DNA of 64,000 bases from JAEZBP01 sp963832725 (GTDB taxonomy: Bacteria; Myxococcota_A; Polyangia; Polyangiales; Sandaracinaceae). The position numbers and the translations under genes were made by a program. The notes beneath the pieces were generated by a model, which saw only the letters and a list, made by a program, of their open reading frames with translations, was not told the origin of the DNA and did no database searches. Positions 19,438-27,928 of the stretch are shown in pieces. Numbering within the stretch: position 1 is the first letter of the stretch; each line of letters opens with the position of its first letter. The stretch is from assembly GCA_963832725.1 (NCBI GenBank), contig CAWHVG010000003.1, forward strand, positions 744,001 through 808,000. Direction: 5' to 3'.

Positions 19438-19466
19438 TTGACAAGCCCGATGTGGGTTCCCACAGT
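19438..19466 (+). promoter_or_regulatory. Promoter with overlapping inverted repeat before the Rrf2 gene
   Basis: A perfect -35 box TTGACA (19438-19443) is followed 17 bp later by a poor -10, CACAGT (19461-19466). The inverted repeat TGTGGG-TT-CCCACA (19451-19464) covers the spacer and the -10. This is a natural place for autoregulation by the Rrf2 protein encoded from 19476. The link is inferred. Confidence 0.5.
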
Positions 19467-19475
19467 CCCCTCGTC

Positions 19476-19952
<477 letters not shown>

Positions 19953-19966
19953 CTGCGAGGCGAAGC

Positions 19967-20891
<925 letters not shown>

Positions 20892-20895
<4 letters not shown>

Positions 20896-21602
20896 ACCTC
20901 GCCGGCGCGCGCGTCTTGGTGATCGGCGCGGGTGGGCTCGGCTCGCCTGCCGCGCTGGTGCTCGCGCGAAGCGGTGTCGGGCACCTCACGATCGTCGACG
21001 ACGACGCGGTCGACCTCTCGAACCTCCACCGGCAGGTGCTCTACGACGACGGCGACGTCGGCCGGGACAAGGTCGAGCGGGCGGCGGCGCGCCTGCGCCG
21101 CGAGGGGGTGGAGGTACGCGAGGAGCGCGGGCGCTTCGTTCCGGAGAACGCGCTCTCGCTGATCCGCGGCCACGACCTGGTGGTGGAAGGCGCCGACAAC
21201 TTCGCCACCAAGTTCCTCGCCTGCGACGCCGCCGCGCTGGCCGGCGTGCCCATCGTGCAAGCGGGCGCGGTGCGCTGGAGCGGCTGGGCCCTCGGCAGCG
21301 TGCCGGGCCAAAGCGCCTGCATGCGCTGCGTGTTCGAGGACATCCCGCGGGATCGGGTGGAGACCTGCGCCGAGGCGGGCGTGATCGGCCCTGTCGTCGG
21401 CGTCCTCGGCGGGCTGCAGGCGGCGATCGCCGTCCGCCTGCTCTCGGGCGAGCACGCCGCGGGCGAGCTCTTCAGCTACCGCGCGCTCGATGGGCGCCTA
21501 CGGGCGAGCCGCGTGGCCCCGCGCGCGGGCTGCGCCACCTGCGAGGGTCGCACCCGCGAGCTGAGCCGCGCGCGCTATGCTCCGCCGCCCTGTGTCGTCT
21601 GA
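20892..21602 (+). CDS. moeB: E1-like sulfur-carrier adenylyltransferase (MoeB/ThiF/HesA family)
   Basis: This enzyme activates the C-terminal Gly-Gly of a ubiquitin-like carrier by adenylation so that it can be thiocarboxylated. The GTG start overlaps the cysK stop. The 236-residue protein has GAGGLGSPA (ATP site), DLSNLHRQVLY, the Mg/adenylate Asp in VEGADNFATK, a candidate catalytic Cys in ETCAEAGVIGP and two zinc-binding pairs (CMRC near 140, CATC near 212). No rhodanese domain is present, so the sulfur donor is elsewhere. Its partner is almost certainly the CysO-like protein encoded 54 bp downstream. MoeB or ThiF of other pathways is the alternative. Confidence 0.85.
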
Positions 21603-21656
21603 TCGCGAGAGGCGCGATCCACGGAATCGCAGACTTTCCCAGAGGAGGAGATTGTC

Positions 21657-21929
21657 ATGGCCGTCACCGTTCGCATCCCGACCCCGCTCCGCTCGCTGAC
21701 CGGCGGGCACGACGAGGTCCAAGCCGAGGGCAGCACCGTTCGCGCGGTGATCGACGACCTCGAGAAGAACTACCCCGGGCTCAAGGACCGCCTCTGCGAC
21801 GACAAGGGCGTGCGTCGCTTCGTGAACATCTACGCCAACGAGGAGGACATCCGCTTCCTCGAGAACCTCGACACCGAGGTGAAGGACGGGGACGCCGTGC
21901 AGATTGTCCCCGCGATCGCCGGCGGCTGA
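21657..21929 (+). CDS. cysO: Ubiquitin-like sulfur carrier protein, CysO/MoaD type
   Basis: This 90-residue beta-grasp protein ends in AIAGG, the Gly-Gly tail that becomes the thiocarboxylate. The start TVRIPTPLRSLTGG and the block VRRFVNIYANEEDIRFLENLDTEV resemble mycobacterial CysO more than MoaD or ThiS. In that pathway CysO-COSH gives its sulfur to CysM-bound aminoacrylate, and the CysO-cysteine adduct is cut by Mec. All three partners are in this cluster, which supports the CysO call. A strong AGAGGAGG Shine-Dalgarno sequence precedes the ATG. Its TGA overlaps the next ATG by one base. Confidence 0.88.
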   Translation: MAVTVRIPTPLRSLTGGHDEVQAEGSTVRAVIDDLEKNYPGLKDRLCDDKGVRRFVNIYANEEDIRFLENLDTEVKDGDAVQIVPAIAGG

Positions 21930-22345
21930 TGGCGCTCGACGGCGACGCTCGGCGGCGCTTCGCGCGCCACCTCTTGCTGGCGGAGGTCGGCGAGGCCGGC
22001 CAGACCCGGCTCGCCGGCGCTCGGGTGGCCGTAGGAGGGGATCCGCGCGCCCGCGAGGTGGCGATGGACTACCTCGCCCGCGCCGGGCTCGACGTCACCG
22101 GCGGGGGCGCCACCATCGACGCGGGCGCGACGATCGACGCGGGCGCCACCATCGACGAGGGCACGACGATTGACGCGGGCTCCGCCGACGCCGTCCGTGC
22201 GCTCGCCGGCCGCGACGCGCTCGAGCCCGCGGCCGCGTTCGTGATGGGCGCCTTCCGGGCGGTCGAAGCCATCAAGAAGACCTTGGACGTCGGCGCCCCG
22301 GGCCGGCTCGACGTCTCGCTCGGCGGCCCGAAGGAGCGCGAATGA
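21929..22345 (+). CDS. Shrunken E1-like protein with GATIDA repeats
   Basis: This 138-residue protein looks like the two ends of an E1/MoeB enzyme with the middle removed. The start RRFARHLLLAEVGEAGQTRL is the MoeB entry motif. GARVAVGGDPRAREVAMDYLARAG aligns with the Rossmann core but has lost GxGGLG. The C-terminal AFRAVEAIKKTLDVGAPGRL matches the E1 helix that normally follows the catalytic Cys. The catalytic Cys, zinc pairs and adenylation Asp are gone. In their place are four GATIDA-type hexapeptides. It is translationally coupled on both sides, so it is probably expressed. A scaffold for the carrier or partner enzymes is one possibility; no function is proven. Confidence 0.6.
   Translation: MALDGDARRRFARHLLLAEVGEAGQTRLAGARVAVGGDPRAREVAMDYLARAGLDVTGGGATIDAGATIDAGATIDEGTTIDAGSADAVRALAGRDALEPAAAFVMGAFRAVEAIKKTLDVGAPGRLDVSLGGPKERE
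22106..22177 (+). repeat. 18-bp coding repeat, four units (GATIDA)
   Basis: Four in-frame 18-bp units encode GATIDA, GATIDA, GATIDE and GTTIDA inside the shrunken E1-like gene. Synonymous differences between units (gcgacgatc, gccaccatc) show the array is not a very recent copy. Confidence 0.75.
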
Positions 22346-23268
22346 GGCATCGACGCGTCGAGTCCATCGCGGACGCGGTCGGCAACACGCCGCTCGTCCG
22401 CTTGCGCCGGATCGAGAGGGACTGCTCCGGGCGTCGAGCTCTATCTGAAGCTCGAGTACGCCAACCCGGGCGGCTCGGTGAAGGACCGACCGGCGCTGCA
22501 GATGATGCTGGACGCGATCGCCGACGGGCGGCTCACGAAGGACAAGACTCTGATCGACGCCACCAGCGGCAACACCGGCGTCGCCTACTCGCTCTTCGGC
22601 GCCGCGCTCGGCTACCGCGTGCGCTGGTGATGCCGCTGAACGTGTCCAAGGCCCGCAAAGAGATCACCCGGGCCTACGGCACGCGAGCTGATCTACTGCG
22701 GATCCGATGGAAGGCACCGACGGCGCCATCCGCGTCGTGCGCGAGCGAGTCGCGCAGGATCCGGATCGCTACTTCTATCCCGACCAGTACAGCAACCCGT
22801 CCAACCCGAAGGCCCACTACCTCGGCACCGGCCGCGAGATCCTGGAGCAGGTGGGCGACCGGATGACCCACTTCGTGACCGGCATCGGCACCAGCGGCAC
22901 CATGATGGGCACCGCGCGGCGGCTGAAGGAGCACGACGCGGCATTCAGTGCGTCGCGCTCGCAGCCGGCCGAGGCGCTGCACGGGCTCGAGGGGCTCAAG
23001 CACATGCCGAGCTCGCTGGTCCCGGCGATCTACGACGAGTCGCTGCCCGACGAGATCATCCCCGTCGGCACCGACGAGGGCTGGGACATGGCCGACCGCG
23101 TCGCGCGCGAGGAGGGCCTCCACGTCGGACACTCGACCGGCGCCAACGTGTACGGCGCGCTGCAGGTGGCCAAGCGGCTCGAGCGCGGCTGCGTGCGTCA
23201 CCGTCGCGCCCGACCGCGGCGACCGCTACTTCGCGCCGATGAGGTGGGAGAAGCAGTATGAGTGGTGA
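22342..23268 (+). CDS. cysM: CysO-dependent cysteine synthase CysM-like (multiple frameshifts)
   Basis: This is a PLP-dependent beta-replacement enzyme of the cysteine synthase B type, expected to combine CysO-thiocarboxylate with an activated serine. It starts with SIADAVGNTPLVRLRRIE. In other frames it continues with YANPGGSVKDRPA (PLP Lys), TSGNTGVAYSLFG, MPLNVSKARKE, a long intact part from 22707 (GTSGTMMGTARRLKEHD) and GDRYFAPMRWEKQYEW at the end. At least five breaks occur, near 22430, 22622, 22685-22712, 22945 and 23195. The piece around GGATCCGATGG lacks about five bases compared with the expected GSDPMEG. All conserved blocks are present and in order, so error is likelier than decay. 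The ATG overlaps the upstream stop (ATGA), and mec overlaps its end. Confidence 0.85.
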
Positions 23269-23757
23269 GCCCTGGATCCGCGGCGCGCTGCGCATCGACA
23301 AAGGCGTGATGGACGCCCTCGAGGCGCACGCGCTCGAGTGCTACCCGAGCGAGAGCTGCGGGTTCGTGGCCGGCCCCGCCGACGATCCGGCGCTCCTCGA
23401 CGAGGCGATCCGCGAGACCAACGAGGCGGACAAGTATCACGCGCCTCGACTCCAACGCGCTTTCCGCGCACCTCGAAGATGTACTTCAAGATCAACGAGC
23501 TGCGCGCCGCCCGCGCGTTCGAAGCGGGCGCGAAGGCCGGCAGGCCGATCAAGGTCATCTACCACTCGCACTGCGACGCGGGCGCGTACTTCAGCGCCGA
23601 GGACGCGGCGACCTTCTCGTCCGAGGGCCAGCTCATGTGGCCCTGCGCGTTCATCGTCGTCAGCGTCGTCGACGGTGAGGTGCGCGATCGCCGGCTGTGG
23701 GTACACCGGGAGGGCAGCGACGCGTTCGACGAATCGACGCTCGAGCTCGTCGGCTGA
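23258..23757 (+). CDS. mec: CysO-cysteine peptidase Mec, JAMM/Mov34 metalloprotease (one frameshift)
   Basis: This zinc peptidase releases cysteine from the CysO-cysteine adduct. The JAMM residues are present: Glu in YPSESCGFV (about residue 32), then HSHCDAGAYFSAED giving the two His and the Asp with the intervening Ser. The frame changes near 23445 between EADKYHA and PTRFPRTSKMYF, a short gap in an otherwise complete protein of about 165 residues. It starts 11 bp inside the end of cysM. The order cysO-cysM-mec mirrors the mycobacterial mec-cysO-cysM set, which supports the pathway assignment. Confidence 0.87.
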
Positions 23758-24212
23758 AAGGTCGGCTCCGTGACGACGCCGGATCACCCCGAAACCCCTA
23801 CCCCACCGTCGACGTGATCATCGAGATCGACGGAGGGGTCGTGCTCGTCGAGCGCAAAAACGAGCCGAAGGGCTGGGCGCTCCCCGGCGGCTTCATCGAC
23901 TACGGCGAGGCGCCCGCCGACGCCGCGCGGCGCGAAGCGAAGGAAGAGACCGGGCTCGACGTCGAGCTGACGGAGCTCCTCTCCGTCTACGGCGCGCCCG
24001 ACCGCGACCCGCGACAGCACAACCTCTCGGTGGTCTACGTGGGACGCGCGAAGGGGACACCTTTGGGCGGCGACGACGCCGCGCGGGCGATCGTGCGCGC
24101 GATGGACGCCCTGCCCTCCCCGCTCTGCTTCGACCACGCGCAAATCCTCGCCGACTACCGCCGCTTCCGCGCCACCGGCGAGCGCCCCAAGCCGCCCGGA
24201 GCGGAGGGTTGA
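23697..24212 (+). CDS. NUDIX hydrolase
   Basis: This small hydrolase acts on nucleoside-diphosphate-linked substrates. The Nudix box GFIDYGEAPADAARREAKEE, followed by TGL, is perfect (Gx5Ex7REUxEExGU). Homology begins at NPYPTVDVIIEIDGGVVLV. The N-terminus is uncertain. The only in-frame start before the fold is a GTG at 23697 inside mec, whereas the GTG at 23770 just after the mec stop is out of frame by one base and would need a correction near 23805. Its stop overlaps the next gene by 4 bp. The substrate cannot be predicted; ADP-ribose or ADP-sugars are common for this type. Confidence 0.8.
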   Translation: MGTPGGQRRVRRIDARARRLKGRLRDDAGSPRNPYPTVDVIIEIDGGVVLVERKNEPKGWALPGGFIDYGEAPADAARREAKEETGLDVELTELLSVYGAPDRDPRQHNLSVVYVGRAKGTPLGGDDAARAIVRAMDALPSPLCFDHAQILADYRRFRATGERPKPPGAEG

Positions 24213-24766
24213 GCCAGGCGCTGGCCGTCGACGGGCGGGCGCTCTTGCGCGCGGCCCGCGACGCCATCGAAGCGGCCGTGCTGCGCCGCGAGGAACGCCC
24301 CGGCGACGAGGAGGACGCGCCGGCCATGCGGGCGCTCGGCGCCGCCTTCGTCACGCTCCGGCGCGAGGACGGCGAGCTCCGCGGTTGCATCGGCGAGCTC
24401 GAGGCGCGCCGGCCCTTGGTCGACTCGGTGCGGGGCTGTGCCGCCTCTGCCGCGCTGCGCGACCCGCGCTTCTCGCCGATGACGCCGCCCGAGCTGAGCG
24501 GGCTGCGGATCGGCATCTCCGTGCTCACGCCGGCGGAGCCCGTGCAGGGCCCCGAAGACGTCGAGGTCGGCGTTCACGGCGTCATCGTCGAGCGCGGGAT
24601 ACGTCGCGGCGTGCTCCTGCCGGAAGTCGCCGTCGAGCAGGGTTGGGACGCCGAGACCTTCGTCTCCTACTGCTGCCGCAAGGCCGGCCTCCCGCCCGAC
24701 GCCTGGCGCGATCCCGAGACCACGATCGAGGTCTTCGAGACCGTCAAGCTGACCGACGCAGCCTGA
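24209..24766 (+). CDS. AMMECR1-domain protein (AmmeMemoRadiSam system protein A)
   Basis: This 185-residue protein is a complete AMMECR1 domain. The signature LRGCIGELEARRPL with its conserved Cys is near residue 60, and DPRFSPMTPPELSGLRIGISVL follows. In many genomes this domain is encoded with a radical-SAM protein and a MEMO-type dioxygenase homologue. Neither is in this window, so it stands alone here. The biochemical role of the family is not established. The start overlaps the NUDIX stop, so it is the last gene of the cysteine cluster transcription unit. Confidence 0.85.
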   Translation: MSQALAVDGRALLRAARDAIEAAVLRREERPGDEEDAPAMRALGAAFVTLRREDGELRGCIGELEARRPLVDSVRGCAASAALRDPRFSPMTPPELSGLRIGISVLTPAEPVQGPEDVEVGVHGVIVERGIRRGVLLPEVAVEQGWDAETFVSYCCRKAGLPPDAWRDPETTIEVFETVKLTDAA

Positions 24767-24821
24767 TCTCCCCCTCCGGGGAGCGGGCCGGCCGGGTCCC
24801 GCGGAGCGGACGGAACGACGA

Positions 24822-24852
24822 CGCCCCGGGAGCCACGAAGGCCACCGGGGCG
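24822..24852. terminator. Hairpin between convergent genes
   Basis: CGCCCCGG (24822-24829) and CCGGGGCG (24845-24852) form a perfect 8-bp stem with a 15-base loop. They lie between the AMMECR1 stop (24766) and the rplS stop (24872), which face each other. A shared bidirectional terminator is plausible, but there is no T tract on either side. Confidence 0.45.
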
Positions 24853-24871
24853 AAGGCAGCGAGCCGCGAGC

Positions 24872-25270
24872 TCAGCGGTTGGAGCCGCTCGCGTTGATCG
24901 CGTTGATGTCCGCCGAGGACTTCTGCGAACGGCGCAGGCGGGCCTTCTTGCCGCGCAGATCGCGCAGGTAGTAGAGCTTCGCGCGGCGCACGTGGCCGCG
25001 GCTCACCACCTCGAGCTTTTCGATCTTCGGCGAGTGCACCGGGAAGATGCGCTCGACGCCGACGCCGTAGCTCACCTTGCGGACGGTGAAGGTCTCGCGG
25101 GAGCTGCCGCCCTTGCGGCGGATGACCACGCCCTTGAAGACCTGGATCCGCTCCTTCTCACCCTCGCGGATGCGGTAGTGCACTTCGACCTGATCGCCGG
25201 GTCGGAAGGCGGGAAGCTGACGAAGCTGGGCCGATTCGATGGCCTGAATTGCGGGAACGACGCCTGACAT
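24872..25270 (-). CDS. rplS: 50S ribosomal protein L19
   Basis: L19 sits at the interface of the 30S and 50S subunits. The start at 25270 (MSGVVPAIQAIESAQL) is preferred over a more upstream Met. The core FRPGDQVEVHYRIREGEKER, VFKGVVIRRKGG and SYGVGVERIFPVHSPKIEKL is canonical, as is AKLYYLRDLRGKKARLR near the end. At 132 residues it is about 15 longer than usual, from a polar C-terminal tail. It is the last gene of the rpsP operon. Confidence 0.95.
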   Translation of the reverse strand: MSGVVPAIQAIESAQLRQLPAFRPGDQVEVHYRIREGEKERIQVFKGVVIRRKGGSSRETFTVRKVSYGVGVERIFPVHSPKIEKLEVVSRGHVRRAKLYYLRDLRGKKARLRRSQKSSADINAINASGSNR

Positions 25271-25333
25271 GGCTGACCTCTCGATGTCCCCCTGAGCAGG
25301 GGTCGCAGCGTTTAACACGACCTCGGTCGTGGG

Positions 25334-25900
25334 TCAATCGACAGCCTCTCCGAAGAGACGGTCCAGCGTGATCGCCGCGGCCGCCCGCACGGAGAGATGG
25401 TTGTAGCTAGCGCCCCCTCGGATGGGAGCCAACACGAAATCGGCCTCGTCGACGACATCCCGCGCGAGACCGTGGCCGGTGCCGAAGAGAATCAACGAAG
25501 ACGCGTCGGCCATCTTCGCGCGCGCCTCCGGATAGGCGATCGCCTCGCGCCCTGCCGGCGGCTTCGCGCCCGTGGCGTAGACCTCCGGACGCCCCGACTC
25601 GGCCTCGAGCTCGTCGAGGACGTCGCGCAGCCTCGGGACCACCCGGCAGACCGAGAGCGCGACCGCCCGCTCGGGCACCCGCCGGGCCCCCGCGCCGGTC
25701 CGCCAGTGCTCCAGGATGCGCTCCACCAGCTCCCGCTGGGCCGCGATCGGCGTCACCAGATAGTAGCGATGCACGTCGTAGGTCCGGGCGCTCCGCGCGA
25801 TGTCGTGCACGTCGAGGTTGGTGACGGCGGTCGTGATGATCTCGCCGGCCCGATCGCGGACCGGGTGGTGTACGAGCGCGATCGATCTGGGCGCGCTCAT
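25334..25900 (-). CDS. SAM-dependent RNA methyltransferase (Methyltrn_RNA_4 type)
   Basis: This is a 188-residue SPOUT-like protein of the family commonly encoded between trmD and rplS in deltaproteobacteria-type genomes. It begins with IALVHHPVRDRAGEIITTAVTNLDVHDIARSARTY and ends with a knot-type SAM site, ILFGTGHGL then APIRGGASYNHLSVRAAAAITLDRL. The start overlaps the trmD stop (ATGA). The RNA target and modified base are not known from sequence. Confidence 0.82.
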   Translation of the reverse strand: MSAPRSIALVHHPVRDRAGEIITTAVTNLDVHDIARSARTYDVHRYYLVTPIAAQRELVERILEHWRTGAGARRVPERAVALSVCRVVPRLRDVLDELEAESGRPEVYATGAKPPAGREAIAYPEARAKMADASSLILFGTGHGLARDVVDEADFVLAPIRGGASYNHLSVRAAAAITLDRLFGEAVD

Positions 25901-26649
25901 CCCTCCTCCGGGAGGCCACCGAGCTCCTCCAGCCAGCGAGCCTCGTCCTTGCTCAGCGCGCGATCGCGGAGCAGCTCCGGCCGCCGCTCCAGCGTCCTGC
26001 GCAGCGCCTCCCGCCTCCGCCAGGCCGCCACGGCGGCGTGATGGCCCGAGAGCAGCACGTCCGGCACCGAATCGCCGCGGAACTCGGGCGGGCGTGTGTA
26101 GTGGGGGTACTCGAGCAGCCCTTCGGCGTGCGACTCGTCTTCGATCGACGCGCGGTTGCCCAGCACGCCCTCGACCCGCCGAGCCGTCGCCTCGATGAGC
26201 GCCAGCGCAGCCACCTCACCGCCCATCAGCACGAAGTCGCCGAGGCTGATCTCCTGATCGACCCGCGTCCGCACCCGCTCGTCGACCCCCTCGTAGCGCC
26301 CGCAGACCATCGTCAACGCGCCATGCTCCGCCAGCGAACGCGCCAGGGGCTGGGAGAAGCGCTCTCCCTGCGGCGTCAGCAAGACCCGCCAAGGCGCCGG
26401 GCCGCCGCGCTCGCGCTCACGCCGCTCGGCCTCCTCCATCGCCGCCACCAGCGGACCGGGCTGCATCACCATCCCGCTCCCGCCCCCGTAGGGCGTATCA
26501 TCTACGCTGCGGTGCCGATCGGTGGTGAAATCGCGCGGCGTAATGGTGTCGACCGAGATACGGTTCGCCTGCCGCGCCTTCCCGAGCAGCGCCTGGTCGC
26601 AGAAGTGATCCACCAGCTCTGGGAAGACCGTGACGACGTAGTACCTCAC
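25897..26649 (-). CDS. trmD: tRNA (guanine-37-N1)-methyltransferase TrmD
   Basis: TrmD methylates G37 of tRNAs reading CNN codons and prevents frameshifting. The 250-residue protein has the full signature: DDTPYGGGSGMVMQPGP, the knot GRYEGVDERV, and ISLGDFVLMGGEVAALALIEA. EDESHAEGLLEYPHYTRP carries the catalytic Asp region. It overlaps rimM by 4 bp upstream and the RNA methyltransferase gene by 4 bp downstream, so translation is probably coupled. Confidence 0.96.
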   Translation of the reverse strand: MRYYVVTVFPELVDHFCDQALLGKARQANRISVDTITPRDFTTDRHRSVDDTPYGGGSGMVMQPGPLVAAMEEAERRERERGGPAPWRVLLTPQGERFSQPLARSLAEHGALTMVCGRYEGVDERVRTRVDQEISLGDFVLMGGEVAALALIEATARRVEGVLGNRASIEDESHAEGLLEYPHYTRPPEFRGDSVPDVLLSGHHAAVAAWRRREALRRTLERRPELLRDRALSKDEARWLEELGGLPEEG

Positions 26650-27179
26650 CGCTTCTTCCTTCGGATGGGCGAGAGATCGTCGAGGTGATCGACGACCACC
26701 ACGCCACGATCCAGGTCGACCGACTCCAGGTAGGGCGGGAGGAAGGGCACTTCGAGATCGACGTCCTCGGCGCGGACCAGCAGGCAGGCGGCGCTCGGGT
26801 ACACGAGCACGTCCACGACATCACCGACGGCTTTTCCGTCGGCCAGCTCGGCCCTCAGACCAATCAGGTCGGTGTGGTAGACCTCGTCCTCGTCGGGCTC
26901 GGGCAGCGCGTCGCGGGGCAGGCAGACCTCGAACCCGCGCAGCGCCTCGGCCGCTTCGCGCCCGCGCACGCCCTCCAGCACGTAGAGGACGGCTGGACCG
27001 TGGGGGCGGGCCTGCTCGATGCGGACCGAGCGCTCCTCACCGTCCTTGCACAACCACACCGACTCCACGTCCAGGAGGAGCGTGGAATCGGGGTTGTAGC
27101 GGTGCACCCGGACCTCACCCCGGAGGCCGTGCGGCCGACCGATGGCGCCGAGCGCGATCAGCCGCGTCGGAGGCTGCAT
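26646..27179 (-). CDS. rimM: Ribosome maturation factor RimM
   Basis: RimM helps mature the 30S head and binds S19. The start at 27179 gives LIALGAIGRPHGLRGEVRVH, the standard opening. The N-terminal beta-barrel runs to about residue 90 and the PRC-barrel from there (DEVYHTDLIGLRAELADG and YLESVDLDRGVVVV). At 177 residues it is normal. khpA ends 8 bp upstream and trmD overlaps by 4 bp. Confidence 0.93.
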   Translation of the reverse strand: MQPPTRLIALGAIGRPHGLRGEVRVHRYNPDSTLLLDVESVWLCKDGEERSVRIEQARPHGPAVLYVLEGVRGREAAEALRGFEVCLPRDALPEPDEDEVYHTDLIGLRAELADGKAVGDVVDVLVYPSAACLLVRAEDVDLEVPFLPPYLESVDLDRGVVVVDHLDDLSPIRRKKR

Positions 27180-27187
27180 GCAGCGCC

Positions 27188-27430
27188 CTACTCGAGGATC
27201 TCGAGGATGGCGCGACGCTGGAGCCGGGCGCTGGTCGAGGCGAGCAAGGTGCGCATGGCGCGGGCGGTGCGGCCGTCGCGGCCGATCACCTTCCCCAGGT
27301 CGTCGGGCGCGACCGTGAGCTCGAGGACCACCGAGCGGTCGTCCTCGTCCACGGCCTCCACGCTGACCTGCTCGGGATCGTCGACGAGCGATCGGGCGAT
27401 GTAGCCAATCAGCTCGGTGAGCTGGTCCAC
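27188..27430 (-). CDS. khpA: KH-domain RNA-binding protein KhpA
   Basis: This 80-residue KH protein is the usual neighbour between rpsP and rimM. The GTG at 27430 gives MDQLTELIGYIARSLVDDPEQV, matching the family start. A CTG overlapping the rpsP stop would add a few residues. The KH GxxG loop is IGRDGRTARAMRTLL. It binds RNA and in other bacteria partners with KhpB to affect cell-envelope growth. KhpB is not in the window. Confidence 0.9.
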   Translation of the reverse strand: MDQLTELIGYIARSLVDDPEQVSVEAVDEDDRSVVLELTVAPDDLGKVIGRDGRTARAMRTLLASTSARLQRRAILEILE

Positions 27431-27453
27431 GAGGGCGTCCTCTTCTTCCGGGC

Positions 27454-27751
27454 TCAGGCGCCTGCCCCAGCCGGCGCCTCGGCCGTCGCTGCCTCTGCCG
27501 GCGCCGCCTCGGCGGCACGCTTGACCGTGTTGATCACCTTGCGCGCCCGATCGGTCGGCTGGGCGCCGACGCTGACCCAGTACGAAAGGCGCTCGAGGTT
27601 CAGGCGGAATCTCCTCGTCGGGACGCGAGGGATCATAGGTGCCGAGCTGCTCGAGGAAGCGGCCATCACGCGCGGCCTCGGAGTCGCTCACGACGACGTG
27701 GTAGTAGGGGCGCTTCTTGGAACCGTGCCGCGCCAGACGAATCTTGACCAT
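27454..27751 (-). CDS. rpsP: 30S ribosomal protein S16 (one frameshift)
   Basis: S16 is an essential early-binding 30S protein. The N-terminus MVKIRLARHGSKKRPYYHVV and the tail LSYWVSVGAQPTDRARKVI are canonical but in two frames. The break is at 27607-27611, where the sequence has GAATC. Deleting one base restores GATC and gives DEEIRLNLERLSYW in one frame. S16 cannot be dispensed with, so this is almost certainly a sequence error. The protein would be about 98 residues with an Ala/Glu-rich tail. It is the first gene of the operon running to rplS. Confidence 0.93.
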
Positions 27752-27821
27752 CGCACACTCTCTCGGGGTTCGTTGGAGGCCGTGGGCCCGGAAAATAGGC
27801 TCCCGGACGCCGGTCTCGCGT

Positions 27822-27839
27822 GTCCCGGTTTTTCGGGAC
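27822..27839 (-). promoter_or_regulatory. Stem-loop at the 5' end of the rpsP transcript
   Basis: On the minus strand GTCCCG-AAAAAC-CGGGAC forms a 6-bp stem. It lies just at the predicted transcription start of the rpsP operon and about 70 bases before the S16 start codon. It may protect the mRNA 5' end or take part in control of the operon. Confidence 0.35.
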
Positions 27840-27843
27840 GCGG

Positions 27844-27872
27844 AAGCTAGCGGGCGCTCCCGTGGCAGTCAA
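27844..27872 (-). promoter_or_regulatory. Sigma-70 promoter of the rpsP-khpA-rimM-trmD-rplS operon
   Basis: The minus strand carries TTGACT (27872-27867) and TAGCTT (27849-27844) separated by exactly 17 bp. Transcription would begin near 27837, giving a leader of about 85 bases to rpsP. This is the best-matching promoter seen in the window. Confidence 0.6.
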
Positions 27873-27928
27873 GGCGCACCGAACGTGGTCCCGCCCGCGA
27901 CGTGTTGCTACAACCCTCGCCGTTTCGC

